Origin: CAZGUX01 sp964529305
Lineage (GTDB): Bacteria > Acidobacteriota > Terriglobia > Bryobacterales > Bryobacteraceae
NCBI GenBank assembly: GCA_964529305.1
Contig: CAZGUX010000202.1
Span: 21,323-85,322, forward strand
Length of the DNA stretch: 64,000 nucleotides
Direction of reading: 5' to 3'
In this document: positions 9,742 to 20,200 of the stretch, one piece after another
Layout: each line of letters starts with the position of its first letter
Position numbering within the stretch: position 1 is the stretch's first letter
Position numbers and translations under genes: made by a program
The notes under the pieces: generated by a model
The model's input: only the letters and a program-made list of their open reading frames with translations
The model's database searches: none
Told to the model about the DNA's origin: nothing

Positions 9742-10701
9742 TCATCCGCCAAGGGCTGCGAGAACTTCGTAGTCGACGTTGCCCCCAGAGAGGATCACGC
9801 CAACTTTTCGAATGTCCCTCGGCAGCTTCGAGAACAGGACGGCGGCGGCCGGGACGGCGCCGCTCGGCTCCACCAGGATCTTCAAGCGCGTAAGAAGATA
9901 CCGTAGCGCCGCGCGGATCTCCTCTTCGCTCACCAGCAGAATGTCCTCGACCAGGTCCTGGACAATCGGAAACGTCAATTTTCCCGGCGAGGGGAGCCGC
10001 AAGCCATCGGCGATGGTGTCCGGCGGGGGGATGGTCACCCGCTCGCCGCGACGGAACGATTGAAAGGTGTCGTTGGCGCGCTCGGGTTCCACACCGAAGA
10101 CACGGATGCCCGGTCGGGCGCCGCGCGCCGCGATGGCCGAGCCGGAAAGCAACCCGCCGCCGCCGACCGGAGTGAGAATGGCATCGAGATGGGGAATCTC
10201 TTCCAGCAGTTCCAGGGCCGCGGTCCCTTGGCCGGCAATGATCTTGGGATGATCGAAGGGAGGAACCAGTACCGCGTTGGTCTCGCGAACCAGGGCCGCG
10301 GCGATGGCTTCGCGATCCTCCTTCATCCGGTCGTAGGTGACGACGTTGGCCCCATAGCCGCGCGTGGCCTCGACCTTGGATGCCGGAGCGTCGGTGGGCA
10401 TCACGATGGTGCATCTGGCCCCCACCTCGCGCGCGGCGAGGGCCGTGGCCTGGGCATGGTTGCCCGACGAGAAGGCCACCAACCCGCGGGATCGCTCCTC
10501 CTGTGTGAGCGAGAAGACCAGATTCGCCGCGCCGCGGATCTTGAACGCCCCGCCCTTCTGCAGGTTTTCGCATTTGAAGAACGCCGCGACGCCCGCGGCC
10601 CGGTCGAAGGTGGCCGAGGTCAACACAGGAGTGTGTTTGGCGATCGGCCGAATGCGGGCGTCCGCGTCGCGCACGTCAGCGAGGTTCACCGGATGGGACA
10701 T
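9742..10701 (-). CDS. Threonine/serine dehydratase-like PLP enzyme (fold type II)
   Basis: The 319-residue protein is a single-domain beta-family PLP enzyme. The Schiff-base lysine is K54 in KGGAFKIRGAAN, the cofactor-carboxylate loop is SSGNHAQ at 79-84, and the phosphate-binding glycine loop is PVGGGGLLSG. It has no C-terminal ACT regulatory domain, so it resembles catabolic threonine ammonia-lyase or serine racemase rather than long biosynthetic IlvA. It would deaminate L-threonine or L-serine to a 2-oxo acid in the cytosol. It is divergent from the aminotransferase gene at 10796, with 94 bases between the two start codons. Threonine versus serine, and lyase versus racemase, cannot be separated by eye. 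Confidence 0.88.
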   Translation of the reverse strand: MSHPVNLADVRDADARIRPIAKHTPVLTSATFDRAAGVAAFFKCENLQKGGAFKIRGAANLVFSLTQEERSRGLVAFSSGNHAQATALAAREVGARCTIVMPTDAPASKVEATRGYGANVVTYDRMKEDREAIAAALVRETNAVLVPPFDHPKIIAGQGTAALELLEEIPHLDAILTPVGGGGLLSGSAIAARGARPGIRVFGVEPERANDTFQSFRRGERVTIPPPDTIADGLRLPSPGKLTFPIVQDLVEDILLVSEEEIRAALRYLLTRLKILVEPSGAVPAAAVLFSKLPRDIRKVGVILSGGNVDYEVLAALGG

Positions 10702-10795
10702 TGTCCCTCAAGTGTACAGGCACACTACAATGGAAGACGATGCGCCGCGCCTCCCCCTGCCCCACACCCGCGCGCGGCGTCCCCGGAATCCTTTC

Positions 10796-11959
10796 ATGAA
10801 ACTCGCAGAACGCATGCAGCGGATCGGCGTCGAATCCGCGTTCGAAGTGCTGGTGCGCGCACGCGCGCTCGAGGCCCAGGGCCGCAACATCGTGCACCTG
10901 GAGATCGGAGAGCCCGATTTCCCCACACCCGCCCACATCGTGGAGACAGCGAAGATCGCGCTCGACCAGGGCTGGACTCACTACGGGCCCACGCAAGGGT
11001 ACCCGGAACTTCGAGAGGTGATCGCGTCCTATGTCAGCCGCACTCGCGGCATTGGAGTCGGGCCTGAGAACGTCTGCGTCGTGCCGGGCGGCAAGCCGAT
11101 CATCTTCTTTCCGATGATTGCCCTGCTCGAGCCTGGAGACGAGGTCGTGTATCCGAATCCGGGCTTTCCGATCTACGAGTCGATGATCCGTTTTTTGGGA
11201 GCGAAGCCGGTCCCGATCCCGCTCGTGGAGGAGCACAGCTTTTCGTTCGATCTGAACCGGCTGGAGCGGGCGATCACGGACAAGACCAAAATGCTGGTCC
11301 TGAACTCGCCCCAGAATCCGACAGGCGGCGTGATCCCACCCGAGGACATCCGGGCGATCGCCGATATGGTGCGGGACCGCGACCTGATGATTCTTTCGGA
11401 TGAGATTTACTCGCGGATCTACTACGGCGAACCGCCACTCTCGATCACGACGCTGCCCGGAATGCTGGAGAAGACGATTATTCTGGACGGCTTCTCCAAG
11501 ACGTACGCCATGACGGGTTGGCGCATGGGGTACGGGGTAATGCCGGAGTGGCTGGTGGATGCCGTCAACAAGCTGATGGTGAACTCGAACTCGTGCACGG
11601 CGAGCTTCACCCAAAGGGCGGGCATTGCCGCGCTCTCGGGACCCCAGGACGATGTCGACCGGATGGTGACGGAATTCCGCCGGCGGCGCGACGCGTTCTG
11701 CGACGGCCTGAATACGATTCCGGGGTTCCGGTGCCTGCGCCCGGGCGGGGCGTTCTACGCGTTTGCCAACGTGAAAGGCGCTGGCCGCCCGTCCAGGGAA
11801 TTGGCCGACTTTCTGCTGTACGAGGGGGGCGTTGCGTGTTTGAACGGAGGAGCGTTCGGGGAGTACGGCGAAGGGTACATCCGGTTCAGCTATGCAAATT
11901 CGTTCGAGAACCTGATGGAAGCGGTGGAGCGGATGCGGCGAGTGATGACGACGGAGTGA
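10796..11959 (+). CDS. Class I/II pyridoxal-phosphate aminotransferase
   Basis: The 387-residue protein has the full fold type I aminotransferase set: the N-terminal LEIGEPDFPTP, NPTGG with its conserved Asn at about 174, SDEIYSRI at 201-208, and the PLP lysine K235 in DGFSKTYAMTGWRMGY. A C-terminal Arg lies in YIRFSYANS. It would swap amino groups between an amino acid and 2-oxoglutarate or a similar acceptor. The frame stays open far upstream, but the family N-terminus and the divergent gene ending its leader at 10701 place the start at the ATG at 10796. Aspartate-type or aromatic-type specificity is not decidable here. Confidence 0.9.
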   Translation: MKLAERMQRIGVESAFEVLVRARALEAQGRNIVHLEIGEPDFPTPAHIVETAKIALDQGWTHYGPTQGYPELREVIASYVSRTRGIGVGPENVCVVPGGKPIIFFPMIALLEPGDEVVYPNPGFPIYESMIRFLGAKPVPIPLVEEHSFSFDLNRLERAITDKTKMLVLNSPQNPTGGVIPPEDIRAIADMVRDRDLMILSDEIYSRIYYGEPPLSITTLPGMLEKTIILDGFSKTYAMTGWRMGYGVMPEWLVDAVNKLMVNSNSCTASFTQRAGIAALSGPQDDVDRMVTEFRRRRDAFCDGLNTIPGFRCLRPGGAFYAFANVKGAGRPSRELADFLLYEGGVACLNGGAFGEYGEGYIRFSYANSFENLMEAVERMRRVMTTE

Positions 11960-11975
11960 ACGCTTTGCGGTTCCA

Positions 11976-13400
11976 CTATGCCAGAATTTCCGAAACCACC
12001 CGCGCCGGGAACTGGTCGGTCAACCGCTCCTTCAGGCCGTGCCGCTCGTAGACCAGATCGCGGAAGTTCAGCCCGAGTAACTGCAGCATGGTGGCGTGCA
12101 CGTCGTGAACGCTCACGCGGTTCTCCACCGCCCGGTAGCCGATGTCGTCGGTCGCGCCGTGGACGTGGCCGCCCTTGATGCCCCCGCCCGCCATCCAGAT
12201 CGTAAATCCGGAAGGCCCGTGATCGCGTCCGGCCCCGCCGGCGCCCTGACGAAGCTGCGAGATCGGCATCCGTCCGAACTCTCCGCCCCAGAGAATCAGC
12301 GTGGAGTCGAGCAGTCCGCGCTGCTTCAGGTCTTTGATCAGCGCGGCGACCGGCTGGTCGGTTTTGGCGCAGCAATACCGCAGGTCGGTCTCGAGGTTGG
12401 CATGGTTGTCCCAGATCTGACGTTCGATAAAGATCTGCACGAACCGTACGCCGCGTTCCACCAGCCTCCGCGCCATCAGGCAGCGCCGGCCGTAGGAGGC
12501 CATCGGCTCGCTGTTCAAGCCATACTCTTCTTTGGTCCGATCCGACTCCTTCGAAAGGTCGAGCGCGTCGGTGGCGGCCATCTGCATGCGGGCCGCGAGT
12601 TCGTAACTGGCGATGCGGGAGTCGAGGTCGGGAACGCCCGGATGCCGGCCGCGGTGATCCTCATCGAGTGAACGGAGGAGAGACCGGCGCGCTTCGACCA
12701 ACGGTGAGGGCAGGTCCTCCGGCGGCTTCAGGTTCAGCACCGGCGGACCTTCGGAGCGGAAGCGCGTCCCCTGGTAGAGCGGTGGAAGCCACCCCGCCTG
12801 CCAGTTCTGAATCCCGTTGACCGGTAGCTGTTTCGGGTCGTCGAGCACAATGTAGGCCGGCAGGTTCTGGTTCGTCGTGCCCAGGCCATAAGTCACCCAC
12901 GCGCCGAGCGAGGGCCGCCCGGGCAGCGTTCGGCCGGTGTGCATCAGGTAGAGAGAGGGCTCGTGATTGAAGTGCTCGCCGAACACGGAGCGGACCAGGG
13001 TGATTTCGTCCGCCACGCTGCCCAGGTGCGGCAGCAGTTCCGTCATTTCCATGCCGCACTTGCCGTAGCGCTTGAACTTGAACGGCGAGGGCAGCATGGT
13101 CCCGATTTGATCGGCGAACTCGATCTGGCTGAGGATGTCGCGGCTGGGCGCCGAGCCGGCAAACTTCTCGAGCGCGGGCTTTCGATCGAACAGGTCCACC
13201 TGGCTGGGACCGCCGTTCATGAACAAATGGATGACCGCTTTGGCTTTCGGCGCGAAGTGGGGCGGCTTGGGGGTCAGGTCGTACGTGCCGGATGCATTCA
13301 AATCGGGCGCCAGCAGGGACGCCAGGGCCGCGCCGTGAACGCCGTCCATCAGGCGCGAAAAAAAAGTGCGCCGCGAGGTGGTCTCAATCGACATAGGCAA
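11976..13400 (-). CDS. DUF1501 (sulfatase-fold) protein with Tat signal
   Basis: The 474-residue protein begins with TSRRTFFSRLMDG followed by a hydrophobic stretch, a Tat signal. Family hallmarks are VIHLFMNGGPSQVDLFD near residue 60, the LVRSVFGEHFNHEP region, ILWGGEFGRMPIS, and HDVHATMLQLLGL close to the C-terminus. DUF1501 proteins have an alkaline-phosphatase/sulfatase-like core but mostly unknown substrates. In Planctomycetes, Verrucomicrobia and Acidobacteria they are almost always paired with a DUF1549/DUF1553 cytochrome protein. Here that partner (13384) is upstream and overlaps by 17 bases, so the two are co-transcribed. The exact function is not known. Confidence 0.88.
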   Translation of the reverse strand: MPMSIETTSRRTFFSRLMDGVHGAALASLLAPDLNASGTYDLTPKPPHFAPKAKAVIHLFMNGGPSQVDLFDRKPALEKFAGSAPSRDILSQIEFADQIGTMLPSPFKFKRYGKCGMEMTELLPHLGSVADEITLVRSVFGEHFNHEPSLYLMHTGRTLPGRPSLGAWVTYGLGTTNQNLPAYIVLDDPKQLPVNGIQNWQAGWLPPLYQGTRFRSEGPPVLNLKPPEDLPSPLVEARRSLLRSLDEDHRGRHPGVPDLDSRIASYELAARMQMAATDALDLSKESDRTKEEYGLNSEPMASYGRRCLMARRLVERGVRFVQIFIERQIWDNHANLETDLRYCCAKTDQPVAALIKDLKQRGLLDSTLILWGGEFGRMPISQLRQGAGGAGRDHGPSGFTIWMAGGGIKGGHVHGATDDIGYRAVENRVSVHDVHATMLQLLGLNFRDLVYERHGLKERLTDQFPARVVSEILA

Positions 13401-16044
13401 ACTCCGCCGAACTCAGAATCGTGTGACAGATGTCTCCGAGCGCGTACCACCGGGCCGTGGCGGCGCGGGGCGCGTCGTCGTGCTCGCCCTCGAGGTAGGA
13501 CGACCATTGCCGCTCGAGCGTCTTGAACGTGGCGATGGCCCGCTCGACCTCCGCCGGCGCGGGACGCCTTGTATAGGCCCGGGCGTATAACTCTTCGATT
13601 GCCGCGGAAACCTGCTCGCCGTGCCGGTCGATCAGCCGCGCGGCCAGATAGCGCGCGTGGGAACGGATGGTCTCGCTGTTGGTCAACTGCAGTGCCTGGG
13701 TGGCCACATTGGAAGAGGCTCGCTCGATGCAGTTGGGCGACATCGGGGGCAGGTCAAAGGCTTCCAACTGGGTTTCCGGTGTCGTGCGCCGCTGCAGAAG
13801 ATAGATGCTCCGGCGGAATCCGGTCTTTTCCCCTTTGCCCACGACTTCGCCACCGGGTTTGGTCTCGACCGGAACGGGAGGGCCGAACTGCCGCATGTCC
13901 AGGCGGCCCGTGACGCGAAGGATCGAGTCGCGCAACTGCTCCGCGTCCATGCGGCGGACCGAATGCTGCTCGAGCAAGCCATCCTCCACCGAGGGTCCGG
14001 ATTGCTGGCGGTAGGCGGATGAGGTCAGGATCAACCGGTGCAGGCGTTTCACGCGCCAACCGTTCTGCACAAAGTCGAGGGCCAGCCAGTCGAGCAGTTC
14101 CGGATGGGTGGGCGCGGTCCCGGTCCTGCCGAAATTCGCGGGGCTCGACACAATGCCTTTGCCGAAATGATGCATCCACACGCGGTTCACCATCACCCTG
14201 GCGGTCAGGGGATGAGTGGGCTGCGTCAGCCATTTCGCCAAGGCCAGACGCCGCCCGCTGGTATCGGAGCGCGGGGGCTGGATCGAATACGGCTGCAGGC
14301 CGATCCGCAGGACGGACGGCACCCCTGGCTCGACTTCGTCGCCGATTAGTTGCGCGTCGCCGCGCCGCAGCAGGTACGACGGCGAGGACGTACCTCCCAT
14401 ATCGTACAGAGCGCGGATTTCGGGCTTCGGCTTCAGGTTCTTTTTGAGGTCCGCTACCTGTTTTCGCAAACCGTCGACCTCCGCCTTCTCCTTGAGCTTG
14501 ACCTCGATCTCCGCTTCCAGGCGTTTGATCTCCCGCTCCAGCGGGCCGTTATGCGCCTCCGCTTCCCGCCGCTCGGATGGGAGCGCCACGTCGAGGTTGC
14601 GTTCCGTGGGCTTCACCCAGTCGTACGGGTCGAAGGAGGTATGCAGAACAGCGCTGAGCCGGTAGTAGTCGCGCTGCGGAATCGGGTCGTATTTGTGGTT
14701 GTGACAGCGCGCGCAGTTCACGGTCAGCCCGAGCACCGAGGAGCCAAACACCTCCACCTCGTCGGCGATCACGTTCATCCGCTCGGCGACGGACCCGTTG
14801 GCGGGCGAATACGTGCCGTCGGGCGCCAGGCGCAGGAAGGCGGTTGCCGCGATCGTATCGACGATCTCCTGCGTGACCTCACTCACGTTCCGGTAGTCGA
14901 TGAGTTCGTCGCCGGCCAGTTGCTCCGTGAGGAACCGATCGTAGGGCTTGTCGGCATTGAAGGCACGGATGACGGCATCGCGATAGCGCCAGGCATTGGG
15001 GCGGAGACGATCCTCATCGATGATGCCTTCCGAATCGGAGTAGCCCGCCGCGTCGAGCCAGAATTTGCCCCAGCGTTCTCCATAGTGCCGGGACTCGAGA
15101 AGGCGGTCGACCACCTTCTCATAGGCATCCTTCGCCGGGTCGTTCAGGAACGCTTCCGCCTCTTCGGGCGTGGGCGGAAAGCCGACCACGTCAAGATACA
15201 GTCGGCGCAGCAGGACTCGCTTCCCGGCTTCCGGCGAAAACGACTTTCCCTTGGATTCGAGTTTGGCGAGCAGGAACGCGTCGATGGAATTTCGGACCAG
15301 CCGGGAGGTGCGAACGGACGGCACGGGCTGAGGCTTTGGCGGCTGAAACGACCAGAACGCGCGGTCTTTGTCCGTGACCAGGGCTTCGGCCTTCGCGGCT
15401 TCCGCCGGATCGGCCGGGGGAGCGGGTCGGGCGCCTCCCGCGATCCACCGCTCGATCGCCTCTACTTCCTGGGACGACGGCTGCCGCACCGCGACTTCCG
15501 CGAAGAGCTTGGGCGGCGGCATTTCCCCGGCGTTGACGCGCTTGAGCAATAGGCTTTCCGAGGGCTTGCCGGGCACGATCGCCGGACCGGATTTGCCGCC
15601 TTTCAGAATGCTGGCTCGCGTTCGCAGGTCGAGGCCTCCCTCCTGCTTGCGCTTGCCGTGGCAAACCACACAGCGCATCTGGAACACGGGTACGACGTCT
15701 TTCTCGGTAACGGCGGCGGCGGTCCGGGGCTGCTCGTCAATCCAGGAGCGGAGCGTAGCGATCTCGGCGTCCGTCAGTTTGCGCATCTTGCCGGGGGGCA
15801 TGGCGCGGGCAACGACGCGCGTGATCAGCAGGCTGTCGGCGGACGCGCCCGGTTGGATGGCCGGGCCGGCCTTGCCGCCCTTCAGGAGGGATTGCGGCGC
15901 GGTGACGTCCAATCCGCTTTGTCCCGACGGGCCGGAGTGGCAACCCGCGCAATTAGCCTTGAGGATCGGACGGACCTGTGTCTCAAAGTCCGTCGCGGCC
16001 AGCGCGGCGAACGGGATGCTCAGCCAAAAGAGTGCGCACTTCAC
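13384..16044 (-). CDS. Planctomycete-type cytochrome c / DUF1549 / DUF1553 protein (PSD1)
   Basis: The N-terminus carries two heme-binding motifs, CAGCH and CVVCH, in consecutive cytochrome-like repeats, each with a following GKSGP/GKAGP loop. A DUF1549 region follows (FWSFQPPKPQPVP, then SRHYGERWGKFWLDAAGYSDS) with a further CARCH motif. A DUF1553 region comes last (HPLTARVMVNRVWMHHFGKG). A GTG at 16044 gives a clean signal peptide (VKCALFWLSIPFAALAA), so I prefer it; the open frame reaches an ATG at 16119. The protein should be periplasmic and linked to the DUF1501 partner, perhaps as an electron-carrying partner in breakdown of complex carbon. The biochemical role of the family is not established. 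Confidence 0.88.
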   Translation of the reverse strand: MKCALFWLSIPFAALAATDFETQVRPILKANCAGCHSGPSGQSGLDVTAPQSLLKGGKAGPAIQPGASADSLLITRVVARAMPPGKMRKLTDAEIATLRSWIDEQPRTAAAVTEKDVVPVFQMRCVVCHGKRKQEGGLDLRTRASILKGGKSGPAIVPGKPSESLLLKRVNAGEMPPPKLFAEVAVRQPSSQEVEAIERWIAGGARPAPPADPAEAAKAEALVTDKDRAFWSFQPPKPQPVPSVRTSRLVRNSIDAFLLAKLESKGKSFSPEAGKRVLLRRLYLDVVGFPPTPEEAEAFLNDPAKDAYEKVVDRLLESRHYGERWGKFWLDAAGYSDSEGIIDEDRLRPNAWRYRDAVIRAFNADKPYDRFLTEQLAGDELIDYRNVSEVTQEIVDTIAATAFLRLAPDGTYSPANGSVAERMNVIADEVEVFGSSVLGLTVNCARCHNHKYDPIPQRDYYRLSAVLHTSFDPYDWVKPTERNLDVALPSERREAEAHNGPLEREIKRLEAEIEVKLKEKAEVDGLRKQVADLKKNLKPKPEIRALYDMGGTSSPSYLLRRGDAQLIGDEVEPGVPSVLRIGLQPYSIQPPRSDTSGRRLALAKWLTQPTHPLTARVMVNRVWMHHFGKGIVSSPANFGRTGTAPTHPELLDWLALDFVQNGWRVKRLHRLILTSSAYRQQSGPSVEDGLLEQHSVRRMDAEQLRDSILRVTGRLDMRQFGPPVPVETKPGGEVVGKGEKTGFRRSIYLLQRRTTPETQLEAFDLPPMSPNCIERASSNVATQALQLTNSETIRSHARYLAARLIDRHGEQVSAAIEELYARAYTRRPAPAEVERAIATFKTLERQWSSYLEGEHDDAPRAATARWYALGDICHTILSSAEFAYVD

Positions 16045-16142
16045 GACTGTGCTCCATCGTAAGCAAATTCCGGTGTCCGCCTCAACTCCGGGCCCTTTCT
16101 TCTTGACGCGGACGGGCAAGGAACGCTATCGATGAGAGACTC

Positions 16143-17123
16143 ATGAGCGAAAACGGCCTCCACGAGAAACTGATCGTCATCGACGGTCTGATCGTCAGCA
16201 AGTGGTCTCGCGAAGTCTTCCTCGACATGCGCAAAGGCGGTGTCACGGCCGCCAACTGTACGTGCTCCATCTGGGAGAACTTCCAGGCAACCATGGACAA
16301 TGTCGCGGCCTGGAAAGCGCTGATCCGGAAAAACCACGATCTGCTTCTCCAGGTCTACAACACCGGAGACATCCATCGGGCCAAGCAGGAAGGCAAAACG
16401 GGAGTGATCCTGGGTTTTCAGAATGTCTCCGCGTTTGAGGACCGGCTGGGCTATATTTCTCTATTCCGGGAACTGGGCGTTCGCATTGTTCAGATCGCCT
16501 ACAACACTCAGAACCTGATCGGCTCGGGCTGCTACGAATCGAATGACAGCGGCCTGTCCGATTTCGGGCGCGAGGCCGTCGCCGAAATGAATCGGCTCGG
16601 CATTGTCTGTGACCTCTCTCACGCCGGACGCCGGACAGCCACCGACGTGATCCTGGCTTCGAGCAAGCCCGTGTGTTTCTCGCACTGCCTGCCCGCCGCT
16701 CTCAAGCAGCATCCCCGCAACAAGACCGACGAAGAACTGAGATTCCTGGCTGAACACGGCGGCTTCATCGGGGTGACAATGTTTCCGCCGTTTCTGAAGC
16801 GGGGAGTCGACTCGACAGTGGCCGACTACGTCGAGGCCATCCAACAAGTTTTGGACATTGCCGGCGAGGACCGCGTGGGAATCGGCACGGACTTCACACA
16901 AGGGCACGATGAATCGTTTTTTGAGTGGGTGAGCCATGACAAGGGCACAGGGCGAAAGCTCACGTCACTGGGCGAAATTATCAATCCGGCCGGCCTGCGA
17001 ACCATCGGAGAGTTCCCGAACCTGACCGCCGCGATGCAAGCGGCCGGCTGGACGGAGACTCGGATTCGAAAAGTGATGGGGGAAAACTGGCTCCGGTTCC
17101 TGAAGGAGGTTTGGGGCGACTAA
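16143..17123 (+). CDS. M19 membrane-dipeptidase-like protein with incomplete metal site
   Basis: The 326-residue protein follows the M19 (renal dipeptidase) fold throughout: VIDGLIVSKW at the first strand, GVILGFQNVS at 87-96, GIVCDLSHAG at 153-162, VCFSHC at 177-182, and GIGTDF at 246-251. The His at 160 and 181 and the Asp at 250 are kept. The first-strand HxD pair and the bridging Glu of active dipeptidases are replaced (IDGLIV and LGFQ). It may therefore bind one metal, act on an unusual substrate, or be inactive, as proposed for PvdM-type relatives. No signal peptide is seen. It is divergent from the cytochrome gene at 16044, and a start at 16143 fits the family. Confidence 0.82.
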   Translation: MSENGLHEKLIVIDGLIVSKWSREVFLDMRKGGVTAANCTCSIWENFQATMDNVAAWKALIRKNHDLLLQVYNTGDIHRAKQEGKTGVILGFQNVSAFEDRLGYISLFRELGVRIVQIAYNTQNLIGSGCYESNDSGLSDFGREAVAEMNRLGIVCDLSHAGRRTATDVILASSKPVCFSHCLPAALKQHPRNKTDEELRFLAEHGGFIGVTMFPPFLKRGVDSTVADYVEAIQQVLDIAGEDRVGIGTDFTQGHDESFFEWVSHDKGTGRKLTSLGEIINPAGLRTIGEFPNLTAAMQAAGWTETRIRKVMGENWLRFLKEVWGD

Positions 17124-17290
17124 CCGGGCCTGCCAAGTGAGCCGACGCGACCCGCGGCGTCACCCGTTCAACCTTTTGATTACAAAATGGCCACGATTCT
17201 GGACGACCGCCAGAATCCTCTTGCCGGTCAGGACAACTTCGGCCTAACCTCAACCCAAAGCAGCTAGTTGTCGAGAACCGAGGTGTCAAC

Positions 17291-20200
17291 ATGCGTCGAC
17301 TGTCTCAACCGATATCCCAACTCTGCGCGGTCGCGCTTTGTTGCCTGAGTTTCGCCGCACCGGCCTTCGGGCAAGCAACCGGGACCATCCTGGGAACCGT
17401 CAAGGATACATCCGGCGCCGTTGTCGTCGGGGCAAAGATCACGCTGGTGAACGAAGGCACGGGCGTGACTCGAAGCGTCACGGCGGATCCAACCGGGTCG
17501 TTTCTGATTCCTCGTCTGCCGGTCGGCTCGTATACCGCACGGGCGGAACAGTCGGGTTTTCGAACCTTTGAGAACCGGGGAATCGTCCTGCAGGTGGACC
17601 AGAGCGTGACGCTGGCCATCATGCTCGACGTCGGTGAAGTGGCGACAGAAGTGACCGTTCAGGGGGCGGCCACGCTTTTGCAGACCAACACCGCGACGCT
17701 CAGCCAGGTAGTCGAGCGGAGGCGTGTCGAAGATCTGCCGCTCAACGGCCGCAATATCCTTCAGTTGATCCGGCTGAACGCCGGCATCGTCAATCGCGGT
17801 ATCGGGACCTATTCACAATTCCAGATCGCCGGCGGCGGCTATGGCTCGCCCAATTCCGTGAATGGGACGCGCGGCAATCAGACGACGTTCCTGCTCGACG
17901 GCGGCAACAATACGAACGGAATCATCAACTCCGCCAATCCGTTTCCAAACCCCGACGCGGTCCAGGAGTTCAGCGTGCAAACCAACAACTTCTCGGCGGA
18001 ATTTGGCAACGTCGGCGGCGGGGTGGTGAACGTCGTGACCAAGTCGGGCACCAACAGCCTGCACGGTTCGCTGTACGAGTTTTATCGCGATGGAAGGCTG
18101 AACGCGCGAAGCTTCTTCGCCACGCAGCAGGATGCGCTCAAGCGCCATCAGTTCGGCGCGACGGTGGGCGGACCGGTGTTGCTGCCGAAGCTGTATAACG
18201 GGCGAAACCGGACCTTCTTCTTCGCAGCCTACCAAGGGACTCGAAACCGCGAGGTCATCACCTCCTCGCGGATCACCGGGTTCACCGCCGCTCAGAAAAC
18301 CGGCGATCTCTCTTCCATCACCACGCCGGTTCGCGATCCGCTGACCAACACCCCGTTCGCCGGCAATATCATTCCCCAGAACCGCTTTGATCCGGTGAGC
18401 GCGAAGTTCCTGGAGTTGATGCCGGCGGCCAATGTGGCCGGGACCAGTTTCTACACGTTCGTCGCCCCGAAAGATCGGAGGGACGAAGGCCAGTACACGG
18501 GCCGGCTGGATCATCAACTGACGTCCAAGGACCAACTCACGGCCCGGTGGTTCCAGTTCGGCTACGTTCGCGACCCCGCTCTGAACCCCGGCAACCTGTA
18601 CTCGGCTCGCGGAGGCGAGCGGTCGCAGGCGAAAAACATCCACGTCAGCCATACGCGGATCTTTTCCTCCAGCCTGCTCAACGTGGCGAAATACACGTAC
18701 AACTACCAGCGCGCCGATCCCGCCTCAGCGCTGAACCTGGCCCCATCGGATTTCGGCTCGCGCATGGTCCGCGGCGACCCCACGGCGCACTTTTCCCTCG
18801 CGATCTCCGGTTACAACTCGGTGTCCCCCAGTTTTGTGGGCCGCAATTTCAACAAGAGTCATGAATTCGCCGACACGATCTCGTACAGCAGCGGCCGTCA
18901 CAACCTGCGCTTTGGATATCAGTATCTTCGCGACTACAAGTTCGCCTCGAACGATTTCAACAACTCGGGTACGTTCACCTTTTCCGGCCAGCGCGCCGGC
19001 CAGGCACTGGGCGATTTTCTTCTCGGGTTACCCGTGTCGTTGAGCATCCGCAATGTGGCCGTCTCGGACACGCTGGCGAATTATCACGGGCTGTTCGTCC
19101 ACGATGACTGGCGCATCACCCGCACGCTCACGCTGAACTTCGGCCTTCGCTGGGATGGCGTGGAACCGTACATCGACCGGCGCGGCTATCAGCCTTACTT
19201 CCGGCCGGGCCAGCGCTCGACGATCTTCCCGCGGGCGCCGCTCGGGGCGCTCTTCCCGGGCGACGCCGGCGTTCCGGAATCGGACTCCGCGCGGCGGAAT
19301 GCACGGCCCGCCGATCCGGACCGCAACAACCTGGCCCCCAGGTTCGGCCTTGCGTGGAATCCGACGCCGAAACTGGTGATCCGGGCGGCCTACGGCGTTT
19401 TCTACTCCCATGCCACAGCTCAGATCACGGCTGTTGCGGCGGAACCTTGGGTTCGACTGACGAATCTCGACAATCCACCCTCGTTCAGCAACCCCTTTGG
19501 TAACGGCCAGCCGGTCAACCCCAACGTGAACGAAGCGGCTACCGATTTCGTGTTCTCCGCCGCGCCCGCACTTTCCGTGATGGATCCGGACTTCAAGATG
19601 GGCATCATCCAGACAATGAACTTCGGCTTCGAGCGTCAGCTCGCCACGGACCTGATGGTGCGCGCGATGTACGTCGGCACGATCGGCCAGCACCTGGAGA
19701 TTGGCCGCGAGCTAAACGCGGCCGTGTACTCGCCAACGGCAACGACCGGGAACATCAACGCCCGCCGCCCCTATGCCGGCATCGGGAATATCCGCAACAC
19801 CGAGAGCAGCGGGCGTTCGTGGTATCACTCGATGCAACTCTCGGCCACCCGGCGCTTCTCAAAGGGCTTGAGCTTCCAGATGAACTACACGCTGTCCAAG
19901 TCTATTGACGACACCTCCATCCTGATCAGCCCGGCCAATTCGGTCGGACCCAACCCCAGCAACCGGCGCCTGAATCAAGGACTCTCCGACTTCGACGCCA
20001 CACACACGCTTGTGGCCAGCGGAATCTGGGAGCTTCCCGGGCTCAAAACAGGATCCGCCGTTGTGCGACAGATCGTCAACGGCTGGCAGTTGAATCCGAT
20101 CATCTCCATTCAGAGCGGTGTTCCCTTCACGCCTTTCGATTCGAGAGATCTGGCGCTGGCCGGCGTGGGAAACGGCATCCGCCTGCTGACCAATGGGGAC

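Noticed and set aside
10364..10795. N-terminal extension of the aminotransferase
   Set aside because: It lies antisense to the dehydratase gene and lacks family similarity; the aminotransferase fold begins at 10796.
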